Source of the DNA: Rhizobium sp. Leaf371
GTDB taxonomy: Bacteria; Pseudomonadota; Alphaproteobacteria; Rhizobiales; Rhizobiaceae
Direction: 5' to 3'
Assembly (NCBI RefSeq): GCF_001424045.1
Contig: NZ_LMQB01000023.1
Span: 62,001 to 126,000, forward strand
Length of the DNA stretch: 64,000 nt
Below, in pieces: positions 47,132-56,220 of this stretch. Position 1 is the stretch's first letter, and each line of letters begins with the position of its first letter. The position numbers and the translations under genes are program-made. The notes below the pieces were generated by a model. That model was not told where the DNA came from. It saw only the letters and a program-made list of their open reading frames with translations, and ran no database searches.

Positions 47132-47689
47132 TCATTCCGCCTTGAAGACGTCTCCCTTTGACGTGATCATCACCCAGTTGCCGTCACGCTCTTCGAGCGT
47201 GGCGAGCCGACTGTTGTCCGGCAGGGGCGAGCCAACCCGGACGATATACATGCCGCTGACGTCCTCGATCAGGGCGCGACCGCCGGCGACGTGGATGAGC
47301 TTGAAGGTGCTCGATCCCGGGAAAGGCTGGTCGAGCATCGGCGCGTCGGCTTCGCCCGGTTTCGACGGCGGTGCGGGGACGGTTGCCGTGGTGAGCCGAT
47401 CAACGGCAGCCTGGGTTTCCGCCGTCAGCGAACCTGCCGGCTCCAACGGGGAGGCCTGGGGAGCGGACGCCATGCCCGGCGTGCCGATCTTTTGCGGCAG
47501 ATCGCGGGTGGCACCGGTCCAAAGGGCGGGAAGCGCGAATTTTTCCTGGTGCAGGAAGGCGTACCACGGAAAGAACATGGCGAGACCCGCAAGGGCGATG
47601 CCCGTGCCGGCCAAAGCCTTGTCGATGACGGGCATGCGATCGGCGAGCTTGCGCTGCCGGACGATTTCGTCTGCGTCCGTGTCGTTCAT
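47132..47689 (-). CDS. conserved flagellar-locus membrane protein, PilP/GspC-like periplasmic domain
   Basis: A 185-residue protein: cytoplasmic N-terminus, one membrane segment (about 27-47), a Pro/Ala/Thr-rich linker (about 75-120). A compact C-terminal domain follows (FKLIHVAGGRALIEDVSGMYIVRVGSPLPDNSRLATLEERDGNWVMITSKGDVF) whose beta pattern resembles PilP or the GspC homology region. I do not recognise it as a named flagellar protein. It follows fliI after 17 bases and ends the DUF1217-flgF-fliI unit. A FliO-like role as a bitopic partner of the export gate is a speculation. Confidence 0.75.
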   Translation of the reverse strand: MNDTDADEIVRQRKLADRMPVIDKALAGTGIALAGLAMFFPWYAFLHQEKFALPALWTGATRDLPQKIGTPGMASAPQASPLEPAGSLTAETQAAVDRLTTATVPAPPSKPGEADAPMLDQPFPGSSTFKLIHVAGGRALIEDVSGMYIVRVGSPLPDNSRLATLEERDGNWVMITSKGDVFKAE

Positions 47690-47706
47690 AGCGGCCCCTC
47701 TCCTCG

Positions 47707-49098
47707 TCAGCGACGCGCCTGCTGCGCGCCCGCTCCGGCCTTCAGCGCATTGGCGAGGTCGGTGAAGGCGTCGAAGGCAGGGCGTTCGCCCGGTGTCTGT
47801 TTCAGGATGTCGTAGATGACCGGCACCTGCTTGATGGCCATGTCGAGATCCGGATCGGAGCCTGGACGATAGCCGCCGATGAGGCGCAGATCGCGGGTCT
47901 CCTCGAAACGATGGATCAGCGACTTCAGCCGCGATACCAGCATTTCCTGATCCGGCGTCCAGGCCTTGCGCGCGAGACGCGAGACGGAGGACAGCGGGTT
48001 GATGGGGGGATAACGCCCCTCTTCGGCAAGGCTGCGGTCCATGACGATGTGGCCGTCGAGAATGCCGCGCGTCGAGTCCGCGATCGGGTCGTTGTGATTG
48101 TCGCCATCGACGAGGATCGAGATGATGGCGGTGATCGTGCCCGTTCCCTCGGGACCGGGGCCGGCGCGTTCCAGAAGGCGCGGCAGCTCCGTAAAGACGG
48201 ACGCGGGATAGCCGCGCGCGATTGGCGGCTCGCCGGATGCGGTCGCGACTTCGCGGATGGCGTGTGCGAAGCGGGTCACGCTGTCGATGATGAGGAGGAC
48301 GTTGTCGCCCTGGTCGCGGAAATGCTCGGCAATGGTGATGGCCGTCAGCGGCGCCATCTTGCGCAGCATCGGGCTCTCGTCGCTGGTCGCGACCACGGCG
48401 ACCGACTTCTTCAGATTGTCGCCGAGGGTATCCTCGATGAATTCGCGCACTTCGCGACCGCGTTCGCCCACGAGCGCGATGACCACCCGGTCGAAGGCGT
48501 CGGCGCGCGCGAGCATGGACAGAAGCGTCGATTTGCCGACGCCGGAGCCGGCGAAGACGCCGAGACGCTGGCCGAGGCAGAGCGGCGAGAAGATATCGAC
48601 CGCGCGGACGCCGGTGCGAAAGCCGTGCTCGACGCGCTGGCGCGTCATGGAGGGCGGCGCGGCGGTGGAGATCGCCCGGCGGACGTCGCCCTGCATCATC
48701 GGCCCGCGGCCGTCGATCGGCTCGCCGAGCGAATTGATGGTGCGGCCGCACCAGCTGGCGGTGGGCGCGACGCGGAAGGCGCCCTTGCGGATGACCGTGT
48801 CGTGAATGCCGATCGGCTCGCCCGGCTCGATCGGGCAGACGACGACGGTTTCGGGCTCGACCTTGACGACCTCGCCGAGATGGATGCCGGTCGCGCTCTT
48901 GTGGGCGACGAACTCGCCGAGGCGAACATGGCGGGACAGGCCGCTGACCGTGTAGTGGCCGGGCGAGATGGTCTGGACATGGCCGCCGGGCGCCACGGCA
49001 TGCTCGGGCCGGGAATACCGATCGACGAGACCGGCGAGCGCCGACAGCGCGGTCGAGGCCTGCCGGACATCCAGCGGCTGATCGTTGATGACCGTCAC
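47707..49098 (-). CDS. fliI: flagellum-specific ATP synthase FliI
   Basis: A 463-residue F1-beta-like ATPase that powers or primes flagellar export. GSGVGKST (184-191) is Walker A, VVIALVGERGREVREF (about 204) the family motif with catalytic Glu, and LLIIDSVTRFAHAIREVA (about 263) Walker B. The start is a GTG sharing four bases with the flgF stop (GTGA). Its usual partners FliH and FliJ are not adjacent; candidates are at 35757 and 20950. Confidence 0.96.
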   Translation of the reverse strand: MTVINDQPLDVRQASTALSALAGLVDRYSRPEHAVAPGGHVQTISPGHYTVSGLSRHVRLGEFVAHKSATGIHLGEVVKVEPETVVVCPIEPGEPIGIHDTVIRKGAFRVAPTASWCGRTINSLGEPIDGRGPMMQGDVRRAISTAAPPSMTRQRVEHGFRTGVRAVDIFSPLCLGQRLGVFAGSGVGKSTLLSMLARADAFDRVVIALVGERGREVREFIEDTLGDNLKKSVAVVATSDESPMLRKMAPLTAITIAEHFRDQGDNVLLIIDSVTRFAHAIREVATASGEPPIARGYPASVFTELPRLLERAGPGPEGTGTITAIISILVDGDNHNDPIADSTRGILDGHIVMDRSLAEEGRYPPINPLSSVSRLARKAWTPDQEMLVSRLKSLIHRFEETRDLRLIGGYRPGSDPDLDMAIKQVPVIYDILKQTPGERPAFDAFTDLANALKAGAGAQQARR

Positions 49099-49826
49099 TT
49101 GCTGCCACCGAGCGTCTTGATCGCCTCATCCAGCGAGGTCTCGCTGTCGCGCAGCAGGGAGGCGATGCTCTCGAAGGCGCGCGAGACGGTGATCAGCTGC
49201 GACATTTCCTGAACGGGATTGACGTTGGATTCCTCGACATAACCCTGCATCACGCCGACATCCATGCGGTCGACGACCGGCTCCGAGGCGGCATTGGGAA
49301 GAATGGCGGAATTGTCGTAGCGGCTGAAGCCATTGGCGAAATTGGCCTCATAGAGGCCGAGCGCGGCGACCTGGTTGCCGTTCTGGCGAATGGCGCCGTC
49401 ATTGGCGATGGAGATCTCGCCGGCATTGGCGTTCAGCTGGATGGGCGCGCCGCCGGCATCGAGAACCGGATAGCCGCGCAGGGTGACGAGATCGCCGGTC
49501 TCCGTCAGCGAGAAGCGTCCGTCCCGCGTCAAAGCGGGACCGGCGGGCGTCTCGATGGACAGCCAGGCATCGCCCTTGATGGCGACGTCGAGCGTGTTGC
49601 CCGTGTGGGAGAGACCACCCGACTTGGTGTTCAGAAACTCCGCGCCCTCGCCGACGAAGGCGACCTTGTTCGGCTTTGTGTCGCCGAGCACCGTGTTGAA
49701 CTTCACTTCCGTGGCGCGAAAGCCGACGGTGGTGGAATTGGCGACATTGTCGGCCAGAGTGTTCATGCGCTTTTCGAGCGCAATCTGCGAGGAAACGCCG
49801 ACGTACAGACCGGTTTGCATGCTCAT
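49095..49826 (-). CDS. flgF: flagellar proximal rod protein FlgF
   Basis: A 243-residue rod protein similar to FlgG. YVGVSSQIALEKRMNTLADNVANSTTVGFRA (about 8-38) and VGVMQGYVEESNVNPVQEMSQLITVSRAFESIASLL are diagnostic. The start overlaps the DUF1217 gene stop (ATGA) and the end overlaps fliI (GTGA). Separation of flgF from flgG is typical of rhizobia. Confidence 0.93.
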   Translation of the reverse strand: MSMQTGLYVGVSSQIALEKRMNTLADNVANSTTVGFRATEVKFNTVLGDTKPNKVAFVGEGAEFLNTKSGGLSHTGNTLDVAIKGDAWLSIETPAGPALTRDGRFSLTETGDLVTLRGYPVLDAGGAPIQLNANAGEISIANDGAIRQNGNQVAALGLYEANFANGFSRYDNSAILPNAASEPVVDRMDVGVMQGYVEESNVNPVQEMSQLITVSRAFESIASLLRDSETSLDEAIKTLGGSK

Positions 49827-50602
49827 CGACCTCCGAGCTTCAGGGTGTTGATGGACAGGAGCAGGTCGGACGAGATGCCGAAGCCGCTCTGCGTGCCGAA
49901 CAGCGCGAGGGGGTCGTAGCTGCTCGTGGCATTGTCCAGCTCCCAGAGCGCGGTGAAGCGCTCCATCAGCTTCGACAGCTTCTGCGGATCCTTCAGATCC
50001 TTGAGGTCGATCGCCTTGGAAACGGCATCGGCCTGCTTGTCGATGTCGGCCGCCGCGAAGGCCTCGGGCACCTGCATGAGCGTGCGAACAACCTGCCCCA
50101 TGGCCTCGTCGGCCAGGAGCCCGTAGGCATTGCTGACGCCGGGCGCCATGCGTTCGAAATAGAGCGCCAGGCGGACGCCGGCATTGTCCTCGCCCGCATC
50201 CTGCTCCAGCGTCTGGCGCGCATATTTGTCCGTCACGCCCTTGCGGGCCTTGTCGGACGCGGTGGCGGCAGCGCCGTCCGCGGCGAAGTTGAGCGACTTG
50301 ACGAGGTCCGTGTAGCGGCTGTCGGACAGCTTGTTGGCGAACGCGTCGTCGCTGGCCACGCCTTCGGTCAGCACCTTGCGCATGAAGGCCTTGGCGTAAC
50401 CCATGTCCTCCAGCCCGTGCGCCTTCAGCGCGTAGTCATAGAGACGGCTGTCGGCGAAGAAGTCGTCGATCGATTTCACATTGCCGATATGGGCGAGATA
50501 ATACTCGGTTTCCCGGGCGACATCGGGCTTCTCCGTGACGCGCTTCAGCGACGTCGTGAGGTCCGCGGTGATCTGCCTGTAGCTGGTGAAGGTGGTGGTC
50601 AA
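49823..50602 (-). CDS. DUF1217 flagellar-locus protein
   Basis: A 259-residue helical protein. TSYRQITADLTTSLKRVTEKPDVARETEYYLAHIGNVKSIDDFFADSRLYDYALKAHGLEDM at the N-terminus matches the DUF1217 family, which is found in rhizobial flagellar clusters and has no assigned role. No ATG fits. A TTG at 50602 has GAGGA 7 bases upstream and gives the expected N-terminus. It is the first gene of the flgF-fliI unit and is divergent from motA. It may be an exported axial or hook component by analogy of context only. Confidence 0.8.
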   Translation of the reverse strand: MTTTFTSYRQITADLTTSLKRVTEKPDVARETEYYLAHIGNVKSIDDFFADSRLYDYALKAHGLEDMGYAKAFMRKVLTEGVASDDAFANKLSDSRYTDLVKSLNFAADGAAATASDKARKGVTDKYARQTLEQDAGEDNAGVRLALYFERMAPGVSNAYGLLADEAMGQVVRTLMQVPEAFAAADIDKQADAVSKAIDLKDLKDPQKLSKLMERFTALWELDNATSSYDPLALFGTQSGFGISSDLLLSINTLKLGGR

Positions 50603-50658
50603 GGCATGTCCTCGATGGCGAAGCGCATGGCTCGGGCCCGGCTCCTGTTCGCTCGACA

Positions 50659-50684
50659 AGCTGGACCTTACGGCTTGCGCGAAC
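50659..50684 (-). promoter_or_regulatory. candidate class II flagellar promoter of the DUF1217-flgF-fliI unit
   Basis: On the minus strand GTTCGCGCAAG (50684-50674), 8 bases, then TCCAGCT (50665-50659). The first half matches the other elements exactly; the second half is the weakest of the set. Confidence 0.5.
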
Positions 50685-50751
50685 CTGATGGGGCGACCTG
50701 CACTTTTCCATCTTGCTTTCGCCCGCCCTTTGCCGGGGTTGCAGCCAGCCT

Positions 50752-50773
50752 CACGCAAGCAACGAACCCTAGG
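50752..50773 (+). promoter_or_regulatory. candidate class II flagellar promoter of motA
   Basis: On the plus strand CACGCAAG (50752-50759), exactly 8 bases, then CCTAGG (50768-50773), 39 bases before motA. It is back to back with the element for the divergent DUF1217 gene. Confidence 0.6.
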
Positions 50774-50811
50774 GATGGACACCACAATCCACCACTGCGG
50801 CAGGTAGAGAC

Positions 50812-51690
50812 ATGAACATCATCATCGGGCTCGTCATGACAATGGGCTGTATTCTCGGCGGCTTCATTGCGATGGGCGGACACATGGCCGTTCTCAACCA
50901 GCCTTTCGAGCTTGTCATCATCGGCGGCGCGGGTATCGGCGGCTTCATTATGGGCAACTCCATGAAGACCGTGAAGGACGCCGGAAAGGCGCTCGTCGAG
51001 GCCTTCAAGCACAAGGTGCCCAAGCAGCGGGAATATCTCGATACGCTTGGCGTTCTCTACAGCCTGATGCGCGACCTGCGCACCAAGTCGCGCAACGAGA
51101 TCGAAAGCCATATCGACAATCCCGACGAATCCGCGATCTTCCAGCAGGCCCCGACCGTCCTGAAGAACAAGGACCTGACGGCCTTCATCTGCGACTATGT
51201 CCGCCTCATCATCATCGGCAATGCCCGCAGCCACGAGATCGAGGCGCTGATGGACGAGGAGATCAACACGATCACCCACGACAAGATGCACTCCTACAAC
51301 TCGCTGGCGACGATGGGCGACGCCTTCCCCGCCATCGGCATCGTCGCGGCCGTTCTCGGGGTCATCAAGGCCATGGGCGCCATCACGGAAAGCCCGGAAG
51401 TTCTCGGCGGCAAGATCGCAGCCGCGCTCGTCGGCACCATGCTCGGCATCTTCCTGTCCTACTGCATCGTCAGCCCGCTGATCGCCAACGTGAAGCATGT
51501 GCGCGAAAAGCAGAACCGCCTCTACATCATCGTCAAGCAGACGCTGCTCGCCTACATGAACGGCTCCGTGCCGCAGGTGGCGCTCGAATACGGCCGCAAG
51601 ACGATCTCCTCCTACGAGCGTCCGTCGATCGACGCCGTGGAGCAGGAAATGATGAACCCGGGCGGTGGCGGCGAGAGCAAGGCGGCCTGA
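50812..51690 (+). CDS. motA: flagellar stator protein MotA
   Basis: A 292-residue proton-channel stator subunit with four membrane helices (about 1-21, 33-53, 165-187, 199-222). The charged cytoplasmic loop [33 protein letters not shown] contacts Fli[22 protein letters not shown] carries the conserved pore Pro. It heads motA-fliM-fliN-fliG-flhB on the plus strand; its partner motB is at 34570. Confidence 0.96.
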   Translation: MNIIIGLVMTMGCILGGFIAMGGHMAVLNQPFELVIIGGAGIGGFIMGNSMKTVKDAGKALVEAFKHKVPKQREYLDTLGVLYSLMRDLRTKSRNEIESHIDNPDESAIFQQAPTVLKNKDLTAFICDYVRLIIIGNARSHEIEALMDEEINTITHDKMHSYNSLATMGDAFPAIGIVAAVLGVIKAMGAITESPEVLGGKIAAALVGTMLGIFLSYCIVSPLIANVKHVREKQNRLYIIVKQTLLAYMNGSVPQVALEYGRKTISSYERPSIDAVEQEMMNPGGGGESKAA

Positions 51691-51693
51691 TCC

Positions 51694-52632
51694 ATGACCA
51701 GCGAAAACATCTACTCCTTCGATCGCAGACTGCTGGCCCGCATGACGGGTGCGCTGGGCGACGACAAGACGATCGGCAAGATCTGCGCCGATCTCGGCCA
51801 GGTGTTCGGCGAGTTCCTGCCCGACCTGCTGCAGAGCGAAACCGGGCTCGACCTGACCATCGGCTATGCCGGCTTCGACACCGGCCTGAAGAGCGAGCTG
51901 ATCCGCAAGCTCGGCGACGGGGTCGCGCTGTCGGATTGTCTGCTGCGCAACTGGTGCAACGATTTCACCATCAGCTGCGACAGCCCGGCGATCATCGCCA
52001 TGATGGAAATGCTGCTGGGGTCTCCGGCCGAATCGATCGAGGAACCGCGGCCGCGCAATCTGTCGGGCATCGAGCTCGATGTCGCGGCCATCGTGTTCGA
52101 AAAGGTGGCGGGGGTTCTGAAGTCCGCCGTGAACGCGGCTGGCGGCTTCGAGCCGAATGTCGGCAAGGCCTATAATGCCGAGAACCGCCCGGCGGCCGAC
52201 AAGGAGGCCGAGGACGTCTTTGCCGCCTGCGTCAACATTTCGCTCGGCGTCGGACCCGTGCTCTCGACCTTCTCGATCCTCGTGCCGCAGCAGACGCTGC
52301 TGAAGACGACGATCGTGTTTCCCAAGGGTATCGGGCAGGCCCGCCGCCAGAAGTCGGCCTGGGCCGAACAGGTCGAACAGCAGGTTCGCCGCTCCATGGT
52401 CGAGCTGCAGGCGCATATCAGGCTCGAGGAGCTGACGCTTGCCGCGATTACAAAGCTGAAGCCGGGCGACGTCATTCCCTTCCACGACCCGAAGGACGTG
52501 CGCGTCGACGTGAAGGCGAACGGCCGCGATCTCTATGTCTGCGAATTCGGACGCTCCGGCACACGCTACACCGTGCGGGTCAAGGACACCTACGGGTCCG
52601 AAGACGAGTTGCTCGAGCATCTCACGCGCTAA
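51694..52632 (+). CDS. fliM: flagellar motor switch protein FliM
   Basis: A 312-residue C-ring protein. The middle CheC-like domain (about 45-220) and the C-terminal SpoA domain (about 238-310, EELTLAAITKLKPGDVIPFHDPKDVRVDVKANGRDLYVCEFGRSGTRYTVRV) are clear. The N-terminus, MTSENIYSFDRRLLARM, lacks the EIDALL-type CheY-phosphate binding peptide of enteric FliM. No upstream in-frame start restores it, as motA ends 3 bases before. Confidence 0.9.
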   Translation: MTSENIYSFDRRLLARMTGALGDDKTIGKICADLGQVFGEFLPDLLQSETGLDLTIGYAGFDTGLKSELIRKLGDGVALSDCLLRNWCNDFTISCDSPAIIAMMEMLLGSPAESIEEPRPRNLSGIELDVAAIVFEKVAGVLKSAVNAAGGFEPNVGKAYNAENRPAADKEAEDVFAACVNISLGVGPVLSTFSILVPQQTLLKTTIVFPKGIGQARRQKSAWAEQVEQQVRRSMVELQAHIRLEELTLAAITKLKPGDVIPFHDPKDVRVDVKANGRDLYVCEFGRSGTRYTVRVKDTYGSEDELLEHLTR

Positions 52633-52692
52633 TCCGCCGCTCCCCCGGCCCGCGACAGGCTTGGGGCAAGTTTCAACTGGAATACTCTCGAC

Positions 52693-53277
52693 ATGGCACC
52701 CAGAAAAGCACCCATTACAGAAGACATGAGCGCGGGAGCGGGCGATGCTGAGCTCGACCAGGCGATCGATGACCTGCGCGGCGTTCTGAAGACGGATGCC
52801 GAGGGCGGACTTCCCGATACCGGCTTCGACATGGATTTCGGCGCGGCCCCTGCGGCAGAACCCGATTTCATGAGCGACTTCGGCGCGGTCTCGCAGGACG
52901 AAGATCCTTTCGCGGGCACCTTCTCCGAGCCGACGGCCTTTGCCGACACGGCTTTCGGCGGCGGTGACGATGCGTTCGAGGACAGCTTTGCGACGCCCTC
53001 GGCCACCGCCGGCGCGACGATGCACGGCAATCTCGACCTGATCATGGACATCCCGATCGACGTCCAGATCGTGCTCGGCTCCAGCCGCATGCAGGTTTCC
53101 GGCCTGATGGGTCTGACGGAAGGCGCGACCATCGCGCTCGACCGCAAGATCGGCGAGCCGGTCGAGATCATGGTCAACGGCCGGGTGATCGGCCGTGGCG
53201 AGATCACGGTCCTGGAAGAAGACGACACCCGGTTCGGCGTCAGGCTGATCGAGGTGAACAGCGGAAAGAAGGCCTGA
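52693..53277 (+). CDS. fliN: flagellar motor switch protein FliN
   Basis: A 194-residue FliN, longer than enteric FliN because of an acidic, Gly/Ala/Phe-rich N-terminal extension (about 1-110). The SpoA domain, [71 protein letters not shown] (about 117-187), is complete. It lies 60 bases after fliM. Confidence 0.95.
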   Translation: MAPRKAPITEDMSAGAGDAELDQAIDDLRGVLKTDAEGGLPDTGFDMDFGAAPAAEPDFMSDFGAVSQDEDPFAGTFSEPTAFADTAFGGGDDAFEDSFATPSATAGATMHGNLDLIMDIPIDVQIVLGSSRMQVSGLMGLTEGATIALDRKIGEPVEIMVNGRVIGRGEITVLEEDDTRFGVRLIEVNSGKKA

Positions 53278-53436
53278 GGGCCTTGAGAACGTGTGAAAGG
53301 CGGTCATGACGGCCGGCTTTCAGATCCTGCAAGGGCGACTGCACGCCGTCCGGACCATCAGGGCCCGGAGACCACGGCAGCCGAGTGAGAGCGTTTCGAC
53401 GTCGCGACTGAGCGCGACGCCGTCAAGGAAGGATCC

Positions 53437-54468
53437 ATGATGGATTACGATGATTTCGAAGCATCGGCGCTGACGCGCCCCCTGACCCAGATGGACAAGG
53501 CTGCCGCCGTGCTCCTGAGCATGGGCAAGCCGATTGCCGGGAAACTGTTGAAGTTCTTCACGCAGAGCGAGCTGCAGGGCATCATCGCCTCCGCGCAGAC
53601 GCTGCGGTCCATTCCGCCGCACGAGCTGGAAATCCTCGTCAACGAGTTCGAAGACCTGTTCACCGAAGGTGCGGGCCTGATGGACAATGCCAAGGCCATC
53701 GAGGCCATTCTGGAAGAAGGCCTGACGCCCGACGAGGTCGATGGCCTGCTCGGTCGCCGCACCGCATTCCAGTCCTACGAGACCAGCATCTGGGACAGGC
53801 TGCAGGATGCCGATCCGACCTTCGTCTCGCAGCATCTTTCGCGCGAACACCCCCAGACCATCGCCTATATCCTCTCCATGATGCCCTCGACCTTCGGCGC
53901 CAAGGTTCTGCTGCAGCTGCCGGAAAACGGGCGCGCCGACATCATCAACCGGACCGTCAACATGAAGAACGTGGCGCCGAAGGCCGCCGCGATCATCGAG
54001 ACGCGGGTCGTGGAACTGCTGCGCGAGATGGATGCCGACCGCAACTCCGCCGGTTCGGTCAAGATTGCCGAAGTCATGAACGAGATGGAGAAGAACGACG
54101 TCGACACGCTGCTTGCCTCGCTCGAATCGATCAGCACCGAATCGGTCAAGAAAGTCCGGCCGAAGATCTTCCTCTTCGACGACATCCTCCTCATGCCGCA
54201 GAGGAGCCGCGTCGCGCTCTTCAACGACATCTCGGGCGACATCATCACGATGGCGCTGCGTGGATCGAGCATGGAACTGCGCGAATGCGTGCTCGCCTCG
54301 ATCGGCGCCCGCCAGCGCCGCATGATCGAGTCGGATCTGGGCTCCGGCGATACCGGCATCAATCCGCGCGACATCGCCGTTGCCCGCCGCTCCGTCACGC
54401 AGGAAGCCATCCGGCTCGCCGCCAGCGGCCAGATCGAACTGAAGCCGAAGGAATCGGTCGCCGCTTAA
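53437..54468 (+). CDS. fliG: flagellar motor switch protein FliG
   Basis: A 343-residue C-ring protein. LSREHPQTIAYILSMM contains the EHPQ motif that binds FliM. The C-terminal torque helix, with alternating charges (RSRVALFNDISGDIITMALRGSSMELRECVLASIGARQRRMIESDLGS), faces MotA. AAGGAAGGA precedes the ATG. The 159-base fliN-fliG spacer contains an imperfect hairpin (53294-53322). Confidence 0.96.
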   Translation: MMDYDDFEASALTRPLTQMDKAAAVLLSMGKPIAGKLLKFFTQSELQGIIASAQTLRSIPPHELEILVNEFEDLFTEGAGLMDNAKAIEAILEEGLTPDEVDGLLGRRTAFQSYETSIWDRLQDADPTFVSQHLSREHPQTIAYILSMMPSTFGAKVLLQLPENGRADIINRTVNMKNVAPKAAAIIETRVVELLREMDADRNSAGSVKIAEVMNEMEKNDVDTLLASLESISTESVKKVRPKIFLFDDILLMPQRSRVALFNDISGDIITMALRGSSMELRECVLASIGARQRRMIESDLGSGDTGINPRDIAVARRSVTQEAIRLAASGQIELKPKESVAA

Positions 54469-54504
54469 GGCTGTCGAGCCTTTCAGCGCCAAGACATCGG
54501 AAGT

Positions 54505-54535
54505 CCGCCTGCGACCTGCGTCGCGGCGGGCTTTT
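54505..54535 (+). terminator. possible terminator after fliG
   Basis: CCGCC-TG-CGAC / GTCG-C-GGCGG form an interrupted 9-bp stem with a CTGC loop (54505-54529) followed by CTTTT (54531-54535), 36 bases after fliG. It could reduce read-through into flhB, which has a 214-base upstream spacer. Confidence 0.45.
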
Positions 54536-54682
54536 CGCGTTCAACGGGGCTGAACCCATCCCCGGCCGACCCGGACGAGGCCCTTGCCAGATGCGGCCCG
54601 TCGGCCCACAACATGGCGAACAGCGCCCGCCGGCCCGGGATGATCCGACCCGGCAGGCGCGCCGTCGTGAAGGACCGTTTCC

Positions 54683-55765
54683 ATGTCGGACGATCAGGAT
54701 AAAGACAGCAAAACCGAATCGCCGTCCGAGAAAAAGCTCAGCGATGCCGTGGAGAAGGGCAATGTTCCCTTCTCCCGCGAAGTCACGATGTTCGCTTCCA
54801 CGCTCGCCATCTACATCTATGTGGTCTTCTTCCTGCCGGATGGATTTCGGAGCATGGCCGAAGCGCTGAAGGATGTTTTCGAGCAACCGGATGCCTGGCG
54901 AATCACGACGTCGAACGATGCGTCGGCGCTGATCTCGAAACTCCTCTGGGCGTCGGGCTCCCTGGTCGTGCCGATCTTCGTGCTGATGATCGCGTTCGGC
55001 GTGGGCTCATCAATCCTACAGAACCTTCCGAGCCCCGTACTCGACCGGATCGCGCCGAAGCTCAACCGGATCTCGCCGATTGCCGGCGTATCGCGGATCT
55101 ACAGCGTTCCCGGCCTTGTCGAGTTCGCAAAGTCGTTCTTCAAGATCGCCGTCATCTCCGGCATCGTCGCGCTCACCCTGTCGGACGACTTCTACGCGAC
55201 GCTCGATGCCATGTTCTCCGATCCGTTCACGATCTTCGAGATCATCGGCCGCGACTTCAACAAGATCATGAACGTCGTCCTGTTCTCCACGGCCGTCATC
55301 GCCATTGCCGACTTCTTCTGGACGCGGCACCACTGGTACAGCGAGCTGCGCATGACCAAGCAGGAAGTGAAGGAGGAAATGAAGCAGACGCAGGGCGACC
55401 CCATCGTCAAGGCACGCTTACGCTCCATCGCTCGCGACCGTGCGCGGCGCCGGATGATTTCGTCGGTTCCGCGCGCAACGCTAGTCATCGCGAACCCCAC
55501 CCACTTTGCCGTGGCGCTGCGCTATGTGCGGGAAGAAGGCGACGCCCCGGTCGTGGTGGCCAAGGGGCAGGACCTCGTTGCGTTGCGCATTCGCGCCCTT
55601 GCGGAGGAAAACAACATTCCGGTCTTCGAGGACCCGCCCCTCGCTCGCTCAATGTTTGCGCAAGTCTCGGTGGATAGTGTCATTCCACCGGTGTTTTACA
55701 AGGCGGTCGCCGAACTCATCCACCGGGTCTACGCAACGAAATCGAACCCGACACGGATGAACTGA
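54683..55765 (+). CDS. flhB: flagellar export switch protein FlhB
   Basis: A 360-residue export-gate protein: four membrane helices (about 36-51, 88-111, 148-167, 192-212) and a cytoplasmic domain with the self-cleavage site NPTH (271-274). It switches substrate specificity from hook to filament on command of Fli[25 protein letters not shown] before the site is typical. A small unknown gene follows after 5 bases. Confidence 0.96.
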   Translation: MSDDQDKDSKTESPSEKKLSDAVEKGNVPFSREVTMFASTLAIYIYVVFFLPDGFRSMAEALKDVFEQPDAWRITTSNDASALISKLLWASGSLVVPIFVLMIAFGVGSSILQNLPSPVLDRIAPKLNRISPIAGVSRIYSVPGLVEFAKSFFKIAVISGIVALTLSDDFYATLDAMFSDPFTIFEIIGRDFNKIMNVVLFSTAVIAIADFFWTRHHWYSELRMTKQEVKEEMKQTQGDPIVKARLRSIARDRARRRMISSVPRATLVIANPTHFAVALRYVREEGDAPVVVAKGQDLVALRIRALAEENNIPVFEDPPLARSMFAQVSVDSVIPPVFYKAVAELIHRVYATKSNPTRMN

Positions 55766-55770
55766 TTGCG

Positions 55771-56211
55771 ATGAAAAAATGCGAATATTCCGAACAGCGC
55801 GAAAAGATCGTTGCGGATGCCATCCGTCCGGTCGCAACCGAACTCCGTCTCATCGATGCCGCGGACTTCATCGCGCTGCTGCGCTATGAATCGCATGGCA
55901 GCCTGGCCGACCTCGTGTCGTCGGCGGCCGAGCTCTATTTCGTTCCGGGTACGGTGAATTTCGGCATTGGCGGCAACTACATGCTCGACTGGAACCGCAG
56001 CCCGGAAATCGTTCTCGACCTGGAGCTGAAGCCCGACGGCGTGACCGTCTATGCGCAGCTTGCCCTGCGGGACGATTCCGCGGCGATCGAGATCAACCAT
56101 ATCGCCTTCAAGAAGCCGTCGGTCGATCCGGACGAGAACACGGCGTTTCTCGCCCGCAGCTTGAATGCGGCCAAATTCATGAAAACCTTTCCGACGGCAC
56201 TCGCCAGTTAA
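55771..56211 (+). CDS. conserved hypothetical protein after flhB
   Basis: A 146-residue protein with no signal peptide or membrane segment. The visible fold is mixed alpha/beta, with strands such as LYFVPGTVNFGIGGNYMLDWNRSPEIVLDLELKPDGVTVYAQLALRDDSAAIEINHIAF. It starts 5 bases after flhB and is surely cotranscribed, and it is convergent with visR. I do not recognise a family. A soluble accessory of export or stator function is possible by position only. Confidence 0.75.
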   Translation: MKKCEYSEQREKIVADAIRPVATELRLIDAADFIALLRYESHGSLADLVSSAAELYFVPGTVNFGIGGNYMLDWNRSPEIVLDLELKPDGVTVYAQLALRDDSAAIEINHIAFKKPSVDPDENTAFLARSLNAAKFMKTFPTALAS

Positions 56212-56220
56212 GAAGGCTTT

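Noticed and set aside
47132-49129. 665-codon minus-strand open frame
   Set aside because: The first 480 codons are Arg/Ala-rich shadow of fliI. The real gene is the last 185 codons starting at 47689.
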